From assembly GCA_024689165.1 (NCBI GenBank), contig JAILDS010000078.1:1-8594 (forward strand): a stretch of 8,594 bases of DNA. The letters run 5' to 3'. Below the pieces are notes generated by a model. It ran no database searches and had not been told where the DNA came from. It saw only the letters and a program-made list of their open reading frames with translations. Made by a program: the position numbers and the translations under genes. Positions 1-6,507 of this stretch are shown in pieces (within the stretch, counting starts at the first letter, position 1; every line of letters begins with the position of its first letter). The stretch is from Clostridia bacterium (GTDB lineage: Bacteria; Bacillota; Clostridia; Oscillospirales; Acutalibacteraceae).

Positions 1-624
1 GATAACTTCGCTCTCAAACCGGATATAAGCCTTGGATACCGTCTCGAAAAGAAGTCTGTTGACTTTTGCGCAGTCGAAGCCCGTTTTCATCAGGCTTGCG
101 GCGATCTCATGGGTCTGCGGCGTGGTGTTTGCGTACCTGAAGCAGCCCGTGTCGGTAGAGATACCGACGTACAGGCATTCCGCGATCCGTTCGTCGATAT
201 CGACGCCCAAGGAGCGGGCGACCTCATAAACGAGCTCGCACGCAGCGGCCTTGCCGCCGTCAAGCAGCGTATACTTTGCGAACGGCGTATTTCCGGCGTG
301 GTGGTCGATGCTCAGGGAAACGTTCTCTCTCAGTCCTTCCGCGCCGTCGATACCGCCGATCTGCTTCGCGGAACCGCAGTCAAGAGAGATGACGAACGGA
401 TCGGAAAAAACCGGAACGATCTGTTCCGGCGCAAGGAAAGCAAGGTTTTTGGGCAGCGTGTCGAGCGAAAATGCGACGTTTTTGCCGAGCTTTTTGAGTA
501 TACGGTACATCGCGGCGACGCTCCCTGCCGCGTCCCCGTCCGGGTTTGAGTGCGTCAGCAGCAGAAAACCGTCGTTTTCAAGCAGGAAGTCACGGGTCTG
601 TTCAACGGTGATGAACTCAGTCAT
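1..624 (-). CDS. nrnA: DHH-family phosphoesterase, NrnA-like (oligoribonuclease / pAp phosphatase), C-terminus cut off
   Basis: The first 208 codons of a protein usually about 320 residues long are visible; the rest lies beyond the left edge. NrnA-type enzymes are cytoplasmic, Mn-dependent, and degrade 2-5 nt RNA and dephosphorylate pAp. The DHH catalytic motifs are all present: THSNPDGDAAGS (residues 24-35, with H25, D29 and D31), D82 in ISLDCG, the signature DHH at 107-109 in IDHHAGN, and D158 in STDTGCFRYANTT. The C-terminal DHHA1 substrate-binding domain is off-window. The ATG at 622-624 overlaps the rbfA stop as ATGACTGA, so translation is probably coupled to rbfA. Following rbfA is the usual place for this gene in Firmicutes, normally with truB next. 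The family call is firm; the exact substrate (nanoRNA, pAp or c-di-NMP) cannot be read from this part. Confidence 0.92.
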   Translation of the reverse strand, partial: MTEFITVEQTRDFLLENDGFLLLTHSNPDGDAAGSVAAMYRILKKLGKNVAFSLDTLPKNLAFLAPEQIVPVFSDPFVISLDCGSAKQIGGIDGAEGLRENVSLSIDHHAGNTPFAKYTLLDGGKAAACELVYEVARSLGVDIDERIAECLYVGISTDTGCFRYANTTPQTHEIAASLMKTGFDCAKVNRLLFETVSKAYIRFESEVI

Positions 625-979
625 GCCTGGCCCTTTCTTTGTCCGAAAGAACTCTGAACATCTCAATGCCCTTCTGGACGGATTCGTCGGCGTAAAACCT
701 GATATCGGGAGATTTTTTGATGTACAGCCTGGCTCCGAGCTCGCGGCGTATGAGCCCCTTGGCGTGCTCAAGGGCGCCTACAGCCTCTTTCGCGTCGTCT
801 ATGCCGTCCATGGAGCTGATGTACACCTTGCAGAAGGACAGGTCGTGAGCGGTCTCGACCCTGACCACTGTCAGGATCCTGTCCGCCACGCGCGGGTCCT
901 TGAGCTCCCGGATGATCGCGGTTATCTCACGCTTTATATCCTCGCTCATCCTGTCTTTTTTGTAAACGGACGTATTCAA
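617..979 (-). CDS. rbfA: Ribosome-binding factor A (RbfA)
   Basis: RbfA is a small KH-fold protein that binds the free 30S subunit near the 5' end of 16S rRNA and helps late maturation and cold adaptation. The 120-residue product carries the family landmarks: the first helix with EDIKREITAIIRELKDPRV (about residues 13-31), the strand region VVRVETAHDLSFCKVYIS (38-55), and the C-terminal RRELGARLYIKKSPDIRFYADES. I chose the TTG at 977-979 as start. It overlaps the infB stop (TTGA), lies 8 bases after a strong GGAGGAG, and gives a normal family length. A longer reading frame up to 1060 lies wholly inside infB and adds a non-RbfA N-terminus. An internal ATG (codon 11) is possible but has no comparable ribosome site. 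The stop overlaps the next gene by 8 bases. Confidence 0.95.
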   Translation of the reverse strand: MNTSVYKKDRMSEDIKREITAIIRELKDPRVADRILTVVRVETAHDLSFCKVYISSMDGIDDAKEAVGALEHAKGLIRRELGARLYIKKSPDIRFYADESVQKGIEMFRVLSDKERARHD

Positions 980-3483
980 TCCTGATACTCCTCCGTAAGG
1001 AAAGCTTCGAGAACGTCGCCTTCCTTGATATCGTTGAATCTTGAAAGGCCGATACCGCACTCAAAGCCGGTAAGGACCTCCTTCACGTCGTCCTTGCCCC
1101 TGCGAAGCGAGGCGATCTCGTCCTCGGCGACAATGACTCCGTCCCTGACGACCCTGATGCGGGCGTTCCTCGACACCTTGCCGTCGAGTATATACGAACC
1201 GGCGATGATGCCGACGCTCGAGAGCTTGAAGACCTGACGAACCTCGGCCCTGCCGAGCTCGACGTCGCGGAATTTCGGGGCGAGCATGCCCTTGATAGCC
1301 GCCTGGAAGTCCTCGATGCAGTCGTAAATGACCCTGTAAAGCCGGATGTCGATATGGGCCCTCTCCGCGTTGACTATCGCGGCGGGCTGAGGCCTGACGT
1401 CGAAGCCGACTATGACGGCGTTCGAAGCCACCGCGAGCATAACGTCGCTCTCGGTGATCGCGCCGACGCCGCCGTGGACGACGCTGACCCGCACTTCTTC
1501 GTTCGAAAGCTTGACAAGGTTCTGGGAAACGGCCTCGACGGAGCCCTGGACGTCAGCCTTTACAATGACGTTGAGCGTCTTGAGCATACCGGCAGCCATG
1601 ACGTCGGAGAGATTGTCGAGCGTGACCCTCTCGACGGCGTTCGCCTCGTCCTTCGCTTTTTGTTTTCTCTGCTCGACAAGCTCGCGGGCGAGCCTGTCGT
1701 CGGAAACTGCGTCGAACACGTCGCCTGCCTGAGGCGCCTCGGTAAGGCCCATGACCTCAACGGGTACTGCGGGACCGGCGGAATCGACCTTCCTGCCCTT
1801 GTCGTCGAGCATTCCCCTGACCTTGCCGACCGCAGTGCCTGCAACGATGGAATCTCCGAGCTTCAGAGTGCCGTTCTGCACCAGAAGAGTCGCAACGGGT
1901 CCCCTGCCCTTGTCGAGCCTCGCCTCAAGGACGACGCCCTTCGCGGCGCGGTTCGGGTTGGCTTTGAGCTCACGCATCTCGGCCACGAGCAGGATCGCCT
2001 CGAGCAGCTTGTCTATGCCCTCGCCGGTCTTTGCGGAGACCGGGACGCACATGACGTCGCCGCCCCACTCCTCCGCGACAAGGTCGTATTCCGTGAGCTG
2101 CTGCATTATCCTGTCGGGATTCGCGCCGGGCTTGTCCATTTTGTTGATGGCGACGATGATGCTGACCTCGGCGGCTTTCGCGTGGTTGATAGCCTCCACC
2201 GTCTGGGGCATGATGCCGTCGTCGGCGGCGACCACGAGCACCGCGATATCCGTCGCCTGGGCGCCCCTTGCCCTCATGGCTGTGAACGCAGCGTGACCGG
2301 GGGTATCAATGAACGTAAGGCTTCTGCCCTCATGTTCGATCCTGTAAGCGCCTATGGCCTGAGTGATGCCGCCGGACTCGCCCGCGACCACGTTAGTGTG
2401 GCGGATAGCGTCGAGGAGCGAGGTCTTACCGTGGTCGACGTGGCCCATGACGCAGATGACCGGGTCGCGCTCGATAAGGTTCTCCTCCGCGTCCTCGGTA
2501 TCGTCGATGATCCTGTCTTCTATGGTGACGACGACCTCGCGCTTGGCCTTTGCGCCGAAATCGCCCGCGACTACCTCAGCGGTGTCGTAGTCGATGGTCT
2601 GGTTGACGCTCTTCATGATGCCGTAGCCGAGCATGAGCTTCTTGACTACCTCGCCCGCGGGGACGCGCAGCTTCATGGCGAGCTCGCTGACGGTGAGCTC
2701 CTCGGGCAGCTCGATCTCAAGGTGGCGTTTGCTCCGTTCGGCATCGAGCCTTGCCATGCGCTCGCGCTCCGTCTCCCTCTTTTTGCTTTTCGCGCCGGGA
2801 GAACGGTACTGCTTTGATTTCTGGTTGATCTTCTGCTTTTTCTGGTCGGGAGTGTTCCTGCCGCGGGCAACTGACATATCGTCGTAGCGAAGGTTGTACT
2901 TGTCGAGCTCGACGTTGCTCTGCCTCGTGTCGACGGTGACCCTTTCGGCCTTCTGCTTGGGCTGGGGCTTTTCCGTGCTGCTCTTCTCGCGTTTTTTGAA
3001 GGGCTGGGGATCCGCCTGCTTGCGGTTTTTGGAAGCCTCGTCGGCCTTGCGTTTCTCTTCTTCCTGCTTTGCCTTGAGCTTTGCGGCTTCCTCTTCCTTC
3101 TTTTTGCGCTTTGCCTCTTCCTCTGCGGCTTTGGCGGCGGCCTCCTCCTCGCGGCGGATACGCTCCGCCTCCTCGGCGGCTTTCCTTCGCTCTTCCTCCG
3201 CCTGTTTTTCCCTGGCGATCCTTTCGGCTTCCTTCTGGGCGGCGAGGCGCTCTTTTTCAAGCTTGCGCTCCTCGGCGGACCTTCTGTTCGCGAAATAGAA
3301 ATCAAGGTTCTTGTATGAGTTGTTCAGAGTAACGACCTCAAAAAGAACGTCAAGCTCCTCTGTTTCAAGAACGGTCTGATACTTCTTTTCGCCGTCGAAG
3401 TACGGGGCAAGATATGCCACGACCTCCGGGCTTTTCAGCCCGAGATCCTTTGCGACTTCATGCACCTTATACCTGCTTTTCAT
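976..3483 (-). CDS. infB: Translation initiation factor IF2
   Basis: IF2 is the GTPase that brings initiator fMet-tRNA to the 30S subunit and promotes 50S joining. This 835-residue protein has an IF2N-like domain (about 1-55, RYKVHEVAKDLGLKSPEVVAYL), a long charged Lys/Glu/Ala linker that is probably helical (about 67-155), a basic low-complexity stretch (to about 250), and a second IF2N domain (about 258-310). The GTPase domain follows: GHVDHGKT at 347-354, DTPGH at 393-397, NKMD at 447-450, SAK at 483-485. Beta-barrel domains and the fMet-tRNA-binding C domain complete it. In the switch I motif GGITQxIGAY, residue 376 is Ala where His is common. The ATG start has GGAGG 10 bases upstream. 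The ylxQ stop codon lies between the two, 5 bases before the infB ATG. The TGA overlaps the rbfA TTG. Confidence 0.98.
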   Translation of the reverse strand: MKSRYKVHEVAKDLGLKSPEVVAYLAPYFDGEKKYQTVLETEELDVLFEVVTLNNSYKNLDFYFANRRSAEERKLEKERLAAQKEAERIAREKQAEEERRKAAEEAERIRREEEAAAKAAEEEAKRKKKEEEAAKLKAKQEEEKRKADEASKNRKQADPQPFKKREKSSTEKPQPKQKAERVTVDTRQSNVELDKYNLRYDDMSVARGRNTPDQKKQKINQKSKQYRSPGAKSKKRETERERMARLDAERSKRHLEIELPEELTVSELAMKLRVPAGEVVKKLMLGYGIMKSVNQTIDYDTAEVVAGDFGAKAKREVVVTIEDRIIDDTEDAEENLIERDPVICVMGHVDHGKTSLLDAIRHTNVVAGESGGITQAIGAYRIEHEGRSLTFIDTPGHAAFTAMRARGAQATDIAVLVVAADDGIMPQTVEAINHAKAAEVSIIVAINKMDKPGANPDRIMQQLTEYDLVAEEWGGDVMCVPVSAKTGEGIDKLLEAILLVAEMRELKANPNRAAKGVVLEARLDKGRGPVATLLVQNGTLKLGDSIVAGTAVGKVRGMLDDKGRKVDSAGPAVPVEVMGLTEAPQAGDVFDAVSDDRLARELVEQRKQKAKDEANAVERVTLDNLSDVMAAGMLKTLNVIVKADVQGSVEAVSQNLVKLSNEEVRVSVVHGGVGAITESDVMLAVASNAVIVGFDVRPQPAAIVNAERAHIDIRLYRVIYDCIEDFQAAIKGMLAPKFRDVELGRAEVRQVFKLSSVGIIAGSYILDGKVSRNARIRVVRDGVIVAEDEIASLRRGKDDVKEVLTGFECGIGLSRFNDIKEGDVLEAFLTEEYQD
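988..994 (-). promoter_or_regulatory. rbfA ribosome binding site inside the infB 3' end
   Basis: The minus strand reads GGAGGAG here, 8 bases before the TTG at 977-979. It lies within the last codons of infB, and it is the reason for choosing TTG as the rbfA start. Terminating infB ribosomes could reinitiate at the overlapping TTGA. Confidence 0.75.
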
Positions 3484-3488
3484 CCTGA

Positions 3489-3791
3489 TTATTCCTCCAT
3501 AAGACTGTTCTTGATCGGTGTGACGAAATTCTTATCCGTGACTGCGGCGATACAGCAGCTCCTGCCGACGGAACCCAGCATAAAGGAGCTGTCCGCGCCG
3601 ATGTCGGCGACCTCCGCGCCGGGAGCGATATGCTCCAGATGCACTCTGTGCGAGGGCGCGGCGTCCGAAGTCAGAAGGATAAGTACCGCTTTTCCTTTTT
3701 TTATCGCGTCGTCTGTCGCCATTGCGCCGCACCGGAGGTTCCCGGAGCGCATGCACAGGCCGAGCGTACCGGCCAATTTAGTTTTGTTCAA
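3489..3791 (-). CDS. ylxQ: L7Ae-family RNA-binding protein YlxQ
   Basis: This is a 100-residue member of the L7Ae/L30e/Gadd45 fold, which binds kink-turn RNA; the YlxQ branch always travels with nusA-infB, and its cellular role is not settled. The N-terminus TLGLCMRSGNLRCG matches the family GLARRAGKLVSG element, followed by AIKKGKAVLILLTSDAAPSHR, the usual strand-loop with SDA. The remaining half (LEHIAPGAEVADIGADSSFMLGSVGRSCCIAAVTDKNF) fits the helix-strand-helix end of the fold. The start is a TTG at 3789-3791, supported by AAAGGAG at 3799-3805 with a 7-base spacer; it overlaps the end of ylxR by 14 bases. The stop falls between the infB Shine-Dalgarno and start codon, so ylxQ and infB translation may be linked. 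Confidence 0.9.
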   Translation of the reverse strand: MNKTKLAGTLGLCMRSGNLRCGAMATDDAIKKGKAVLILLTSDAAPSHRVHLEHIAPGAEVADIGADSSFMLGSVGRSCCIAAVTDKNFVTPIKNSLMEE

Positions 3792-4056
3792 GCGATTTCT
3801 CCTTTAAAGCCCGTTCGATCGCCTCGCGATCCTCCGGCGTGAGCGTAACGCCGAGAGCTCTGGCGATCCTGCCGGATTTCTGCTCACGCTTAAGGCAATC
3901 GGGGTCCGTACAGAGATAAGCTCCCCTGCCGTTCAGCTTTCCCATGGGGTCGGGTTTGAGCGTCCCGTCCGGCTGACGCGCGATCCTCAGAAGAGACTTC
4001 TTCGGGAACATGCGCATACAGCTGACGCATCTTCGCATCGGAACTTTTTTCTCCAA
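3778..4056 (-). CDS. ylxR: YlxR/RnpM family RNA-binding protein (DUF448)
   Basis: This is a small basic protein of the YlxR family. The Bacillus subtilis member has been reported to bind the RNase P RNA and modulate RNase P, hence the name RnpM. Family landmarks: KKVPMRRCVSC near the N-terminus, SLLRIARQPDGTLKPDPMGK, and the signature GRGAYLC, followed by a second Cys pair member (CxxC plus C-x4-C), suggesting a metal or disulfide site. Two starts are possible. GTG at 4063-4065 has no ribosome site in front of it. TTG at 4054-4056 has AAGGTGG 6 bases upstream and gives MEKKVPMRRC, closer to family N-termini, so I use TTG (92 residues). It follows nusA after a short gap and overlaps ylxQ by 14 bases. 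Family call is firm; the start is less sure. Confidence 0.9.
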   Translation of the reverse strand: MEKKVPMRRCVSCMRMFPKKSLLRIARQPDGTLKPDPMGKLNGRGAYLCTDPDCLKREQKSGRIARALGVTLTPEDREAIERALKEKSLEQN

Positions 4057-4100
4057 AGCTGCCACCTTCAGGTCACGTTTTCGTAATTACCGCGTTTCGG

Positions 4101-5276
4101 TCATTCGGCGCTTGCTTCGTCGGAGGCTTCGTCCTCCGCGTCGGAGACCGACTCCGGTTCATCGGGATCAGAGGCCCCGGAAGCAGCGTCGGCTGCGGCA
4201 GCCTCGCCGGAGACGATGTCTATCTTCCAGCCGGTGAGCCTCGCGGCGAGACGGGCGTTCTGCCCCTTGTTGCCTATCGCGAGCGAGAGCTGCGTCTCCG
4301 GCACGGTCACTCTGGACTGCTTCTGCCCTGCGTCGAGGATCTCAACGCCGAGGATCGAAGCGGGAGCGAGCGCCGCCGCGATGAATTCGGCCGGCTCCTC
4401 GCTGTACTTGACGATGTCTATCTTCTCGCCGCCGATCATGGCGATGACCTTGCCGACCCTCGCGCCCTTGGGCCCGATGCAGGCCCCGACGGGGTCGACG
4501 GACGGGTCGCGGCTCATGACGGCCATTTTTGTTCTCGAGCCCGCCTCGCGTGTTATCTCGACGATCTCGACTACGCCGTCGTAGATCTCGGGGACCTCAA
4601 GCTCGAACATACGCTTGACAAGCTCCGGCGCGCTCCTTGAAACATGGGCGATAACGCCGCCGCCGTCGTTGTGGAGCTCCACGTCCGCGACGTATACCTT
4701 GAACAGATCTCCCGGTACGAACGTCTCGCCGGGGACCTGGTCGGGCGTGCGCATTGTGACCTCGAAATTCTCGAACTTCGCGAATACCGTGCCCGTTCTG
4801 GGATCGACCTCGGTGACCTCCGCGGTAACGACCTCGTGCTTATGAGTGTTGAGCGCCTCGAACTGGCCGCTGTTCTCAAGCTCCTTTATCCCCTGACGCA
4901 GAACGTGCTTGACGGTCTGCGCGGCGATGCGCCCGAAATCCTTGACGTGGATCGGCACCTGGATGATCGCGCCGGCCTCGACGCCCGGTTTGAACCTCTG
5001 CGCGTCTTCGACGGTTATATCCGACTCGGGGTCGGAAATGATCTCAACGACGTTCTTCTGGTGAAGGACTACTATCGTGTCTTCCTTGACGTCTATATTG
5101 CAGCTCAGGCCTTCCTTGTTTTTGCTGTCCTTGACGACGGCCTTGATGATAGCGTCGCCGAGCTTGCCTTTTACCTTGTCAAGGGGAAGCCCTTTGTCCT
5201 GAGCGTAGTATACAAGAGCCTTGCCGAGGCCGGGAAATTCATTGATTCCGATCGCGTCGGGAGTTGTCTTCTTCAT
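4101..5276 (-). CDS. nusA: Transcription termination/antitermination factor NusA
   Basis: NusA binds RNA polymerase near the RNA exit channel, promotes pausing and intrinsic termination, and takes part in antitermination of rRNA. The 391-residue protein has an N-terminal polymerase-binding domain (about 10-135, with RFKPGVEAGAIIQVPIHVKDFGR), an S1 domain (about 140-210, including FENFEVTM and FKVYVADVE), KH1 with GxxG as GPKG at 268-271, and KH2 with GNKG at 335-338 followed by QNARLAARLTGWKIDI. The tail (about 357-391) is Ala/Asp/Glu/Ser rich and acidic, with no extra repeat domains, typical of Firmicutes. The ATG at 5274-5276 follows a purine-only stretch; the best Shine-Dalgarno, AAAGGA, is 15 bases upstream, rather far. 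A longer frame to 5438 only overlaps rimP. The gap to rimP is 28 bases. Confidence 0.98.
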   Translation of the reverse strand: MKKTTPDAIGINEFPGLGKALVYYAQDKGLPLDKVKGKLGDAIIKAVVKDSKNKEGLSCNIDVKEDTIVVLHQKNVVEIISDPESDITVEDAQRFKPGVEAGAIIQVPIHVKDFGRIAAQTVKHVLRQGIKELENSGQFEALNTHKHEVVTAEVTEVDPRTGTVFAKFENFEVTMRTPDQVPGETFVPGDLFKVYVADVELHNDGGGVIAHVSRSAPELVKRMFELEVPEIYDGVVEIVEITREAGSRTKMAVMSRDPSVDPVGACIGPKGARVGKVIAMIGGEKIDIVKYSEEPAEFIAAALAPASILGVEILDAGQKQSRVTVPETQLSLAIGNKGQNARLAARLTGWKIDIVSGEAAAADAASGASDPDEPESVSDAEDEASDEASAE

Positions 5277-5304
5277 TTTCTTTTCTTTCTTTCCTTTCTG
5301 TTCT

Positions 5305-5769
5305 CTATTCTGTTTCGTCGTCAAAATCGTCGGCTTTGACCCATATCGTTTCATTCGGAGCAAAGAACTCGTCGCCCGTGTCGAATGACAGCGTGACGCC
5401 GTCCCTTGAGTAATCCCTGAGAACGCCCTTGCAGACACCGCGCCCTCTCAGCTTGAGCATCACCTTCCTGCCGACGGCCCATTCGTAATGCTCCGGCCTT
5501 GTGAGCCTGCGCTCGATACCCGGCGAGGAGACCTGCAGCGAATAAGGAGCGTCAAAAAGCTCGAGCCCGTCCAGCGGCTCGTCGAGGGCCTGACTCACGG
5601 CGACGCAGTCGTCGATCGCCACGCGGCCGTCGGGTTTGTCTATAAAGACCCTCAGAAAATAATCCTTGCCCTCTTTTTCAAACCTGACGTCCCATACGGT
5701 CAGGCCGTTTTCTTCCGCAGCCTTTTCGGCGAGGGAACGGACGGCGGTCTCGATCTCGTTTTTTCGCAA
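5305..5769 (-). CDS. rimP: Ribosome maturation factor RimP
   Basis: RimP binds nascent 30S particles and assists assembly around the central pseudoknot of 16S rRNA. The 154-residue product shows the family motifs in order: VWDVRFEKEGKDYFLRVFIDKPDG, IDDCVAVSQALDEPLD, PYSLQVSSPGIERRL, then a C-terminal SH3-like barrel (GRKVMLKLRGRGVCKGVLRDY...). I place the start at TTG 5767-5769, because a GAAAGGGG ribosome site lies 8 bases upstream and the resulting length is normal for RimP. The frame continues to a TTG at 5808, but that would put the start inside the leader hairpin. It is the first gene of the nusA-infB operon, as in most Firmicutes. Confidence 0.95.
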   Translation of the reverse strand: MRKNEIETAVRSLAEKAAEENGLTVWDVRFEKEGKDYFLRVFIDKPDGRVAIDDCVAVSQALDEPLDGLELFDAPYSLQVSSPGIERRLTRPEHYEWAVGRKVMLKLRGRGVCKGVLRDYSRDGVTLSFDTGDEFFAPNETIWVKADDFDDETE

Positions 5770-5777
5770 AAGCAACG

Positions 5778-5785
5778 CCCCTTTC
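5778..5785 (-). promoter_or_regulatory. rimP ribosome binding site
   Basis: The minus strand reads GAAAGGGG, 8 bases before the TTG at 5767-5769. It follows directly on the U-tract of the leader hairpin, so termination at the hairpin would release RNA before any of the operon is translated. Confidence 0.7.
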
Positions 5786-5816
5786 AAAACAAAAGAGCGG
5801 GAACGCAACCCACTCT
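5786..5816 (-). terminator. Terminator-like hairpin in the rimP-nusA leader (candidate attenuator)
   Basis: On the minus strand GAGTGGG (5809-5815) can pair with CCCGCTC (5795-5801) with one G-U wobble around a 7-base loop, and an outer A-U pair extends it. It is followed at once by TTTTGTTTT (5786-5794). It lies after the operon promoter and before the rimP ribosome site, where an intrinsic terminator would be an attenuator. The short stem and the G interrupting the U-tract are the kind of weakness associated with NusA dependence. The plus strand has no T-run after the hairpin, so it does not act toward pyrR. Function is inferred. Confidence 0.6.
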
Positions 5817-5839
5817 ACACTAACCATTCAACAAAAATT

Positions 5840-5868
5840 ACTCTATCACGTAAGCGGGCAAAAATCAA
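5840..5868 (-). promoter_or_regulatory. Promoter of the rimP-nusA-infB operon
   Basis: Minus strand -35 TTGATT (5863-5868), 17-base spacer, -10 TAGAGT (5840-5845): a sigma-A-type promoter with four of six consensus bases in each box. The expected start is near 5833, giving a leader of about 65 bases before rimP. An A-rich stretch directly upstream of the -35 could act as an UP element. Confidence 0.65.
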
Positions 5869-5890
5869 GTGTTTTTTTAGATAAAACACT
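5868..5890. repeat. Perfect inverted repeat between divergent promoters (candidate operator)
   Basis: AGTGTTTT (5868-5875) and AAAACACT (5883-5890) are perfect inverted copies with a 7-base spacer. The centre lies about 46 bases upstream of the predicted rimP transcript start, abutting its -35, and about 73 bases upstream of the predicted pyrR start. It could be an operator or merely AT-rich UP-like DNA; no regulator is identifiable here. Confidence 0.5.
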
Positions 5891-5915
5891 AATTATCGTA
5901 AAAACTGCCGAAGAC

Positions 5916-5945
5916 TTGACAAAACACCGCCCGGAATACTATATT
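5916..5945 (+). promoter_or_regulatory. Promoter of pyrR
   Basis: A perfect -35 TTGACA (5916-5921) is followed after 18 bases by TATATT (5940-5945), five of six to the -10 consensus. The predicted start near 5952 leaves only about 19 bases before the ATG, too short for an attenuator leader. Confidence 0.75.
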
Positions 5946-5970
5946 TAAAGAAAACGCGGGGATAAAACGC

Positions 5971-6507
5971 ATGAAATTCAAAGCCGAGCTTATGGATGAA
6001 AACTCACTCAGGCGCGCCGTCGTAAGGATGTCGCATGAGATACTCGAAAAGAACGGCGGAACCGAGGGACTTTGCCTGTGCGGGATAAAACGGCGCGGCG
6101 TCCCTCTTGCCGAGATGATAAGAGACACCATTTTCAAGATCGAGGGCGCCGAACTGAAATGCACCAGCATAGACGTCGCTTTTTACAGAGACGACCTTTC
6201 GCGCCTGGCGTCCAAGCCGATAGTCGGCAACAAAACCGATTTCGACGTTGAGGACAAAACCGTCGTGCTCGTCGACGACGTCATCTATACCGGCAGGACC
6301 GTCCGAGCAGCCCTTGACGCGCTCGTAGACCTCGGAAGGCCCGCGGCGGTAAGGCTTGCCGTATTGATAGACCGGGGGCACAGAGAGCTGCCGATCAAGC
6401 CTGATTTCGTCGGCAAAAACGTCCCGACCTCCCGCAGCGAGGTAGTCGAGGTGATGCTCCCCCCGTTCGACGACAGGACCGGGGTCGTCCTCATGGAAAA
6501 GGACTGA
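5971..6507 (+). CDS. pyrR: PyrR: pyr mRNA-binding attenuation regulator / uracil phosphoribosyltransferase
   Basis: PyrR senses UMP/UTP against PRPP and binds the leader of pyrimidine biosynthesis mRNAs to favour termination; many members also convert uracil and PRPP to UMP. The 178-residue length is typical. The PRPP-binding motif of type I phosphoribosyltransferases is complete at about 98-110 (VVLVDDVIYTGRT, followed by VRAALDAL). Other PyrR features are GIKRRGVPLAEMI (38-50), IDVAFYRDDLS (67-77) and LIDRGHRELPIKPDFVGKNVPTS (132-154). The ATG has GGGG 9 bases upstream. It stands alone, diverging from the nusA operon, with no pyr biosynthetic gene and no attenuator in the window, so its target RNA must lie elsewhere. 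The family call is firm; the balance between regulator and enzyme is unknown. Confidence 0.95.
   Translation: MKFKAELMDENSLRRAVVRMSHEILEKNGGTEGLCLCGIKRRGVPLAEMIRDTIFKIEGAELKCTSIDVAFYRDDLSRLASKPIVGNKTDFDVEDKTVVLVDDVIYTGRTVRAALDALVDLGRPAAVRLAVLIDRGHRELPIKPDFVGKNVPTSRSEVVEVMLPPFDDRTGVVLMEKD

Noticed and set aside
251..985. 244-codon plus-strand open frame across the DHH gene and rbfA
   Set aside because: Antisense to two conserved genes and without any family motif.
1354..2817. 487-codon open frame on the plus strand opposite infB
   Set aside because: It lies wholly antisense to the well-conserved GTPase part of infB, encodes Asp/Val/His-rich sequence typical of the reverse of GC-biased codons, and has no family resemblance.
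2980..3280. Repeat-rich DNA in infB as a possible tandem repeat or recombination scar
   Set aside because: It encodes the Lys/Glu/Ala-rich linker usual between IF2 N-terminal domains; the frame is intact and the repetition follows from amino-acid composition.
4644..5339. 231-codon plus-strand open frame opposite nusA
   Set aside because: Shadow of nusA: antisense to conserved S1 and N-terminal domains, no domain of its own.
5277..5438. Longer nusA start inside rimP
   Set aside because: The extra 54 residues lie mostly in rimP coding sequence in another frame and do not resemble NusA; the ATG at 5274-5276 fits the family N-terminus.
5922..5970. PyrR-binding attenuator upstream of pyrR
   Set aside because: The distance from predicted transcript start to ATG is about 19 bases and contains no hairpin or T-run.
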